From contig CAMCEP010000121.1 of assembly GCA_945873675.1 (NCBI GenBank), positions 1 to 7,969 on the forward strand: a DNA stretch of 7,969 nt. Direction: 5' to 3'. The translations under genes were made by a program, and so were the position numbers. Positions 6,169 to 7,969 of this stretch are shown here, one piece after another. Position 1 is the first letter of the stretch; every line of letters starts with the position of its first letter. The notes below the pieces were generated by a model. It did no database searches. It was not told the origin of the DNA and was given only the letters and a program-made list of their open reading frames with translations. Source of the stretch: Asaia bogorensis (GTDB taxonomy: Bacteria; Pseudomonadota; Alphaproteobacteria; Acetobacterales; Acetobacteraceae).

Positions 6169-7134
6169 ATGATCCAACGTCGCGTATTGCTCGCCGCACC
6201 AATGCTCGGCATGCCGGCACTGGCCCGAGCGCAAGCCTGGCCATCGCGGCCGGTGCGCATTGTGCTGGCCTATCCGCCGGGTGGGTCCACCGATGTGCTG
6301 GCCCGCACACTCGCGGCCGCTTTGCAGGAAGCCATCCCCGGCAGCACCTTTGTGGTGGATAACCGGCCAGGCGGTGCTGCGGTGGTCGGCACGCAAGCGG
6401 TCGCGCAGGCGGCGGCGGATGGCTATACGCTGGCGCTGGGAAATAATCAGACCCATGCGGCGAATGCGGCCATGCTGCCTTCCCTGCCCTTTGATCCGAT
6501 TGCGGATTTCGCGCCCATCGCCAAGCTTGCCACGGTGCATCATGCGCTGGTGGTGCCGGTCAGCGGCGCCAAGACGCTCGCCGAATTGGCCGCGAAGGGA
6601 CGCAATGGCGGCAAGGTGACTTACGCATCTTCCGGCGCCGGTTCCGCCAGCCATGTGATTGCAGAGACCTTCGCCAGGCGCGAACGGCTGGATGCGACCC
6701 ATGTGCCCTATCGCGGCGGTGCCCAGGCCACCACGGATACCATTGCCGGCACGGTGGATTTCTTTGTCTCCACTTGGCCCCAGGTGGTTTCCCTGGTGCG
6801 GGAAGGCCGGCTACGGGCGCTTGGCATTGGCGCCCCGGCGCGCCTGCCCGAGGCCGCGGATGTGCCGACATTTGCCGAACTGAATGCGCAAGATCTGGCG
6901 GTGGATGCCTGGTTCGGGCTTTGGGCGCCAGCGCGTACCGCGCCTGAGATCGTCAGCCGTCTGTCTGAGAGCTTGCTCCGCATCCTGGCTGAACCCGCCA
7001 TGCGCGAAAGACTCCAAGGGCAAGGCTTCGTCTCCGCCCCCATGGCATCAGCGCCTTTCGCTGAATTCCAGAAGGCGGAATTGGCGCGTTGGCGGGCGCT
7101 GGTGGAACTGACCGGGATCAGGCTTTCCGGCTGA
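6169..7134 (+). CDS. Bug-family (TctC-type) periplasmic solute-binding protein
   Basis: A 321-residue secreted binding protein of the tripartite tricarboxylate transporter (TTT) receptor family. Residues 1-21 form a signal peptide: Arg4-Arg5, a hydrophobic core, then A-L-A-R-A with likely cleavage after Ala21 or Ala23. The Arg pair may mean Tat or Sec export. Family marks are Y-P-P-G-G-S-T-D-V-L-A-R (35-46), V-D-N-R-P-G-G-A (63-70), A-D-G-Y-T-L (83-88) and P-Y-R-G-G (180-184), where the two loops bind a carboxylate ligand. Such proteins bind citrate, other dicarboxylates, amino acids or aromatic acids; the ligand here is unknown. No TctA/TctB membrane genes are nearby, which is typical of the many orphan Bug genes in Acetobacteraceae and Burkholderiales. 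ATG 6169 has a strong ribosome site GGGGAGGA (6155-6162) six bases upstream. The frame extends back into the GST gene but the signal peptide fixes the start. Confidence 0.93.
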   Translation: MIQRRVLLAAPMLGMPALARAQAWPSRPVRIVLAYPPGGSTDVLARTLAAALQEAIPGSTFVVDNRPGGAAVVGTQAVAQAAADGYTLALGNNQTHAANAAMLPSLPFDPIADFAPIAKLATVHHALVVPVSGAKTLAELAAKGRNGGKVTYASSGAGSASHVIAETFARRERLDATHVPYRGGAQATTDTIAGTVDFFVSTWPQVVSLVREGRLRALGIGAPARLPEAADVPTFAELNAQDLAVDAWFGLWAPARTAPEIVSRLSESLLRILAEPAMRERLQGQGFVSAPMASAPFAEFQKAELARWRALVELTGIRLSG

Positions 7135-7141
7135 GTTTTTT
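7112..7141 (+). terminator. Possible terminator of the ETF-QO/GST/Bug operon
   Basis: CCGGGA (7112-7117) can pair with TTCCGG (7125-7130), including one G-T pair, around a 7-base loop, and six T follow at 7136-7141. The stem is short, overlaps the last codons of the binding protein, and lies five bases from the T run, so it may be weak. Confidence 0.35.
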
Positions 7142-7151
7142 CTAACGCTAC

Positions 7152-7184
7152 CTAAAAACGAAAAGGGGCGCCCTGCGGCGCCCC
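7152..7184 (-). terminator. Intrinsic terminator of the OmpA-family gene
   Basis: GGGGCGCC (7165-7172) and GGCGCCCC (7177-7184) form a perfect 8-bp stem with the loop CTGC. On the minus strand the stem is followed by TTTTCGTTTTT, the U-rich tail of an intrinsic terminator, located 30 bases after the OmpA stop. On the plus strand only a weak T run follows, though the stem may also help stop the converging operon. Confidence 0.8.
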
Positions 7185-7213
7185 CGATCTTTCCCGAATG
7201 GGACCTTCCTGAA

Positions 7214-7969
7214 TTACTTCAGGATGATTTCCACGCGGCGGTTCTGCGGTTCACGCACGCCATCGGCCGTCGGCACCAGCGGGTTCGCTTCACCAAAGCC
7301 GCGCGTCGCGATTTCATTGCGCGGCACACCACGACGCACCAGTTCAGCGGCAACGGCGTTCGCACGACGCGTGGACAGGCCCTGGTTATACTGGTCAGAA
7401 CCGGAACGGTCCGTGTAGCCATTCACTTCAATGCGGGTCACGCCGGTGCCACGCGCGGAAGCGGCTTCACCAATGATCTGGCGGGCGCGATCGGTCAGAT
7501 CAGCCTTGTTCCAATCGAAGAACACCAGATAAGTACGCGCAGCAGCCACAGGCGCTGCAGCGGCAACCGCCGGCGCGGCGTTGAAGGCGTAGCGCAGGCC
7601 AACCAGGATCGAGTGGTTGAAGCTATTTTCTATAGCAAGCTTTCCGTTTTCAACTTCCGGCGTGCCGCCTTGCGGAGTGTAGGTAGTCGAACCGCTAAGG
7701 TCATTACCTGCAATTGCGATGAAGCGGTATTCAGCTGTCAGAGAAAGGCCCGGCACCGCAGAGATAGGCAATGAAAGCCCTGCGATAGCTTGGCCGGCGT
7801 AACTACCACCGTCGCCGCTGATGGAAAGGGTATCTGTTGTACCGGCAGTTCCAAGGCCCAGCTTATCAACATTTTGCCACACGTAGCCGGCACCTACGCC
7901 AACATATGGTGTGATGCCGCCAAGCGCCCCTCCGATATCAATATCGTAGAGTATGTTTGCCATCGCGCC
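7214..7969 (-). CDS. OmpA-family outer-membrane protein (5' end outside the window)
   Basis: At least 251 residues in view; the frame stays open to the right edge and no start or signal peptide is seen. The ATG at 7961-7963 is probably an internal Met in a barrel strand. The N-terminal part (about 7580-7969) has alternating strands and loops of an outer-membrane beta-barrel, including I-T-P-Y-V-G-V-G-A-G-Y and L-T-A-E-Y-R-F, ending with V-G-L-R-Y-A-F. An Ala/Pro linker follows (about 7538-7580). The C-terminal OmpA-like domain (7214-7531) begins Y-L-V-F-F-D-W and carries G-Y-T-D-R-S-G-S and L-S-T-R-R-A-N-A-V, whose Asp and Arg contact peptidoglycan diaminopimelate, then R-R-V-E-I at the end. 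It anchors the outer membrane to the cell wall and may act as a narrow pore. It converges on the Bug operon and ends in its own hairpin terminator. Confidence 0.93.
   Translation of the reverse strand, partial: GAMANILYDIDIGGALGGITPYVGVGAGYVWQNVDKLGLGTAGTTDTLSISGDGGSYAGQAIAGLSLPISAVPGLSLTAEYRFIAIAGNDLSGSTTYTPQGGTPEVENGKLAIENSFNHSILVGLRYAFNAAPAVAAAAPVAAARTYLVFFDWNKADLTDRARQIIGEAASARGTGVTRIEVNGYTDRSGSDQYNQGLSTRRANAVAAELVRRGVPRNEIATRGFGEANPLVPTADGVREPQNRRVEIILK

Noticed and set aside
5481..6260. Minus-strand open frame spanning the GST gene.
   Set aside because: It is antisense to two well-supported genes and has low-complexity, Arg-rich translation.

Overview
The window looks like a piece of an alphaproteobacterial chromosome, most like an Acetobacteraceae (Roseomonas-type) genome. 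The signs are a high-GC backbone (a hand count of positions 421-480 gives about 67 % GC), an alphaproteobacterial-type ETF-ubiquinone oxidoreductase, a Bug/TctC periplasmic binding protein with a short RR signal peptide, and an OmpA-type porin. The family assignment is inference from gene content, not a phylogenetic result.

Left part (1-2217) is accessory and cell-surface related. It holds the 3' end of a probable glycosyltransferase, then a translationally coupled GT2 glycosyltransferase whose 3' end runs into a decayed IS5-type insertion sequence of about 330 bp. Next comes a very AT-rich orphan gene for an exostosin-like (GT47-type) glycosyltransferase (a hand count of 1501-1560 gives about 23 % GC), then about 258 bp of mosaic non-coding DNA. 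This reads as an eroded, horizontally acquired surface-polysaccharide locus.

Middle part (2218-5499) is core-like. A minus-strand pair encodes a family 4-type uracil-DNA glycosylase and, 9 bp downstream, a six-helix UreH/TauE-like membrane protein with an HCxxMCGP motif. Divergent from them is the gene for ETF-ubiquinone oxidoreductase, which passes electrons from flavoprotein dehydrogenases to the quinone pool.

Right part (5500-7969): the oxidoreductase gene is followed at about 30-bp intervals by a glutathione S-transferase and a Bug-family solute-binding protein. The three probably form one transcription unit. A perfect 8-bp GC hairpin with a U-rich tail ends the converging OmpA-family gene, which runs off the right edge of the window.

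I found no CRISPR array, tRNA, rRNA, prophage or recognisable defence system. The most unusual features are the UDG that lacks all four expected iron-sulfur cysteines, the IS remnant that supplies the stop codon of the GT2 gene, and the AT-rich exostosin-like gene. None of these amounts to an obvious new system.
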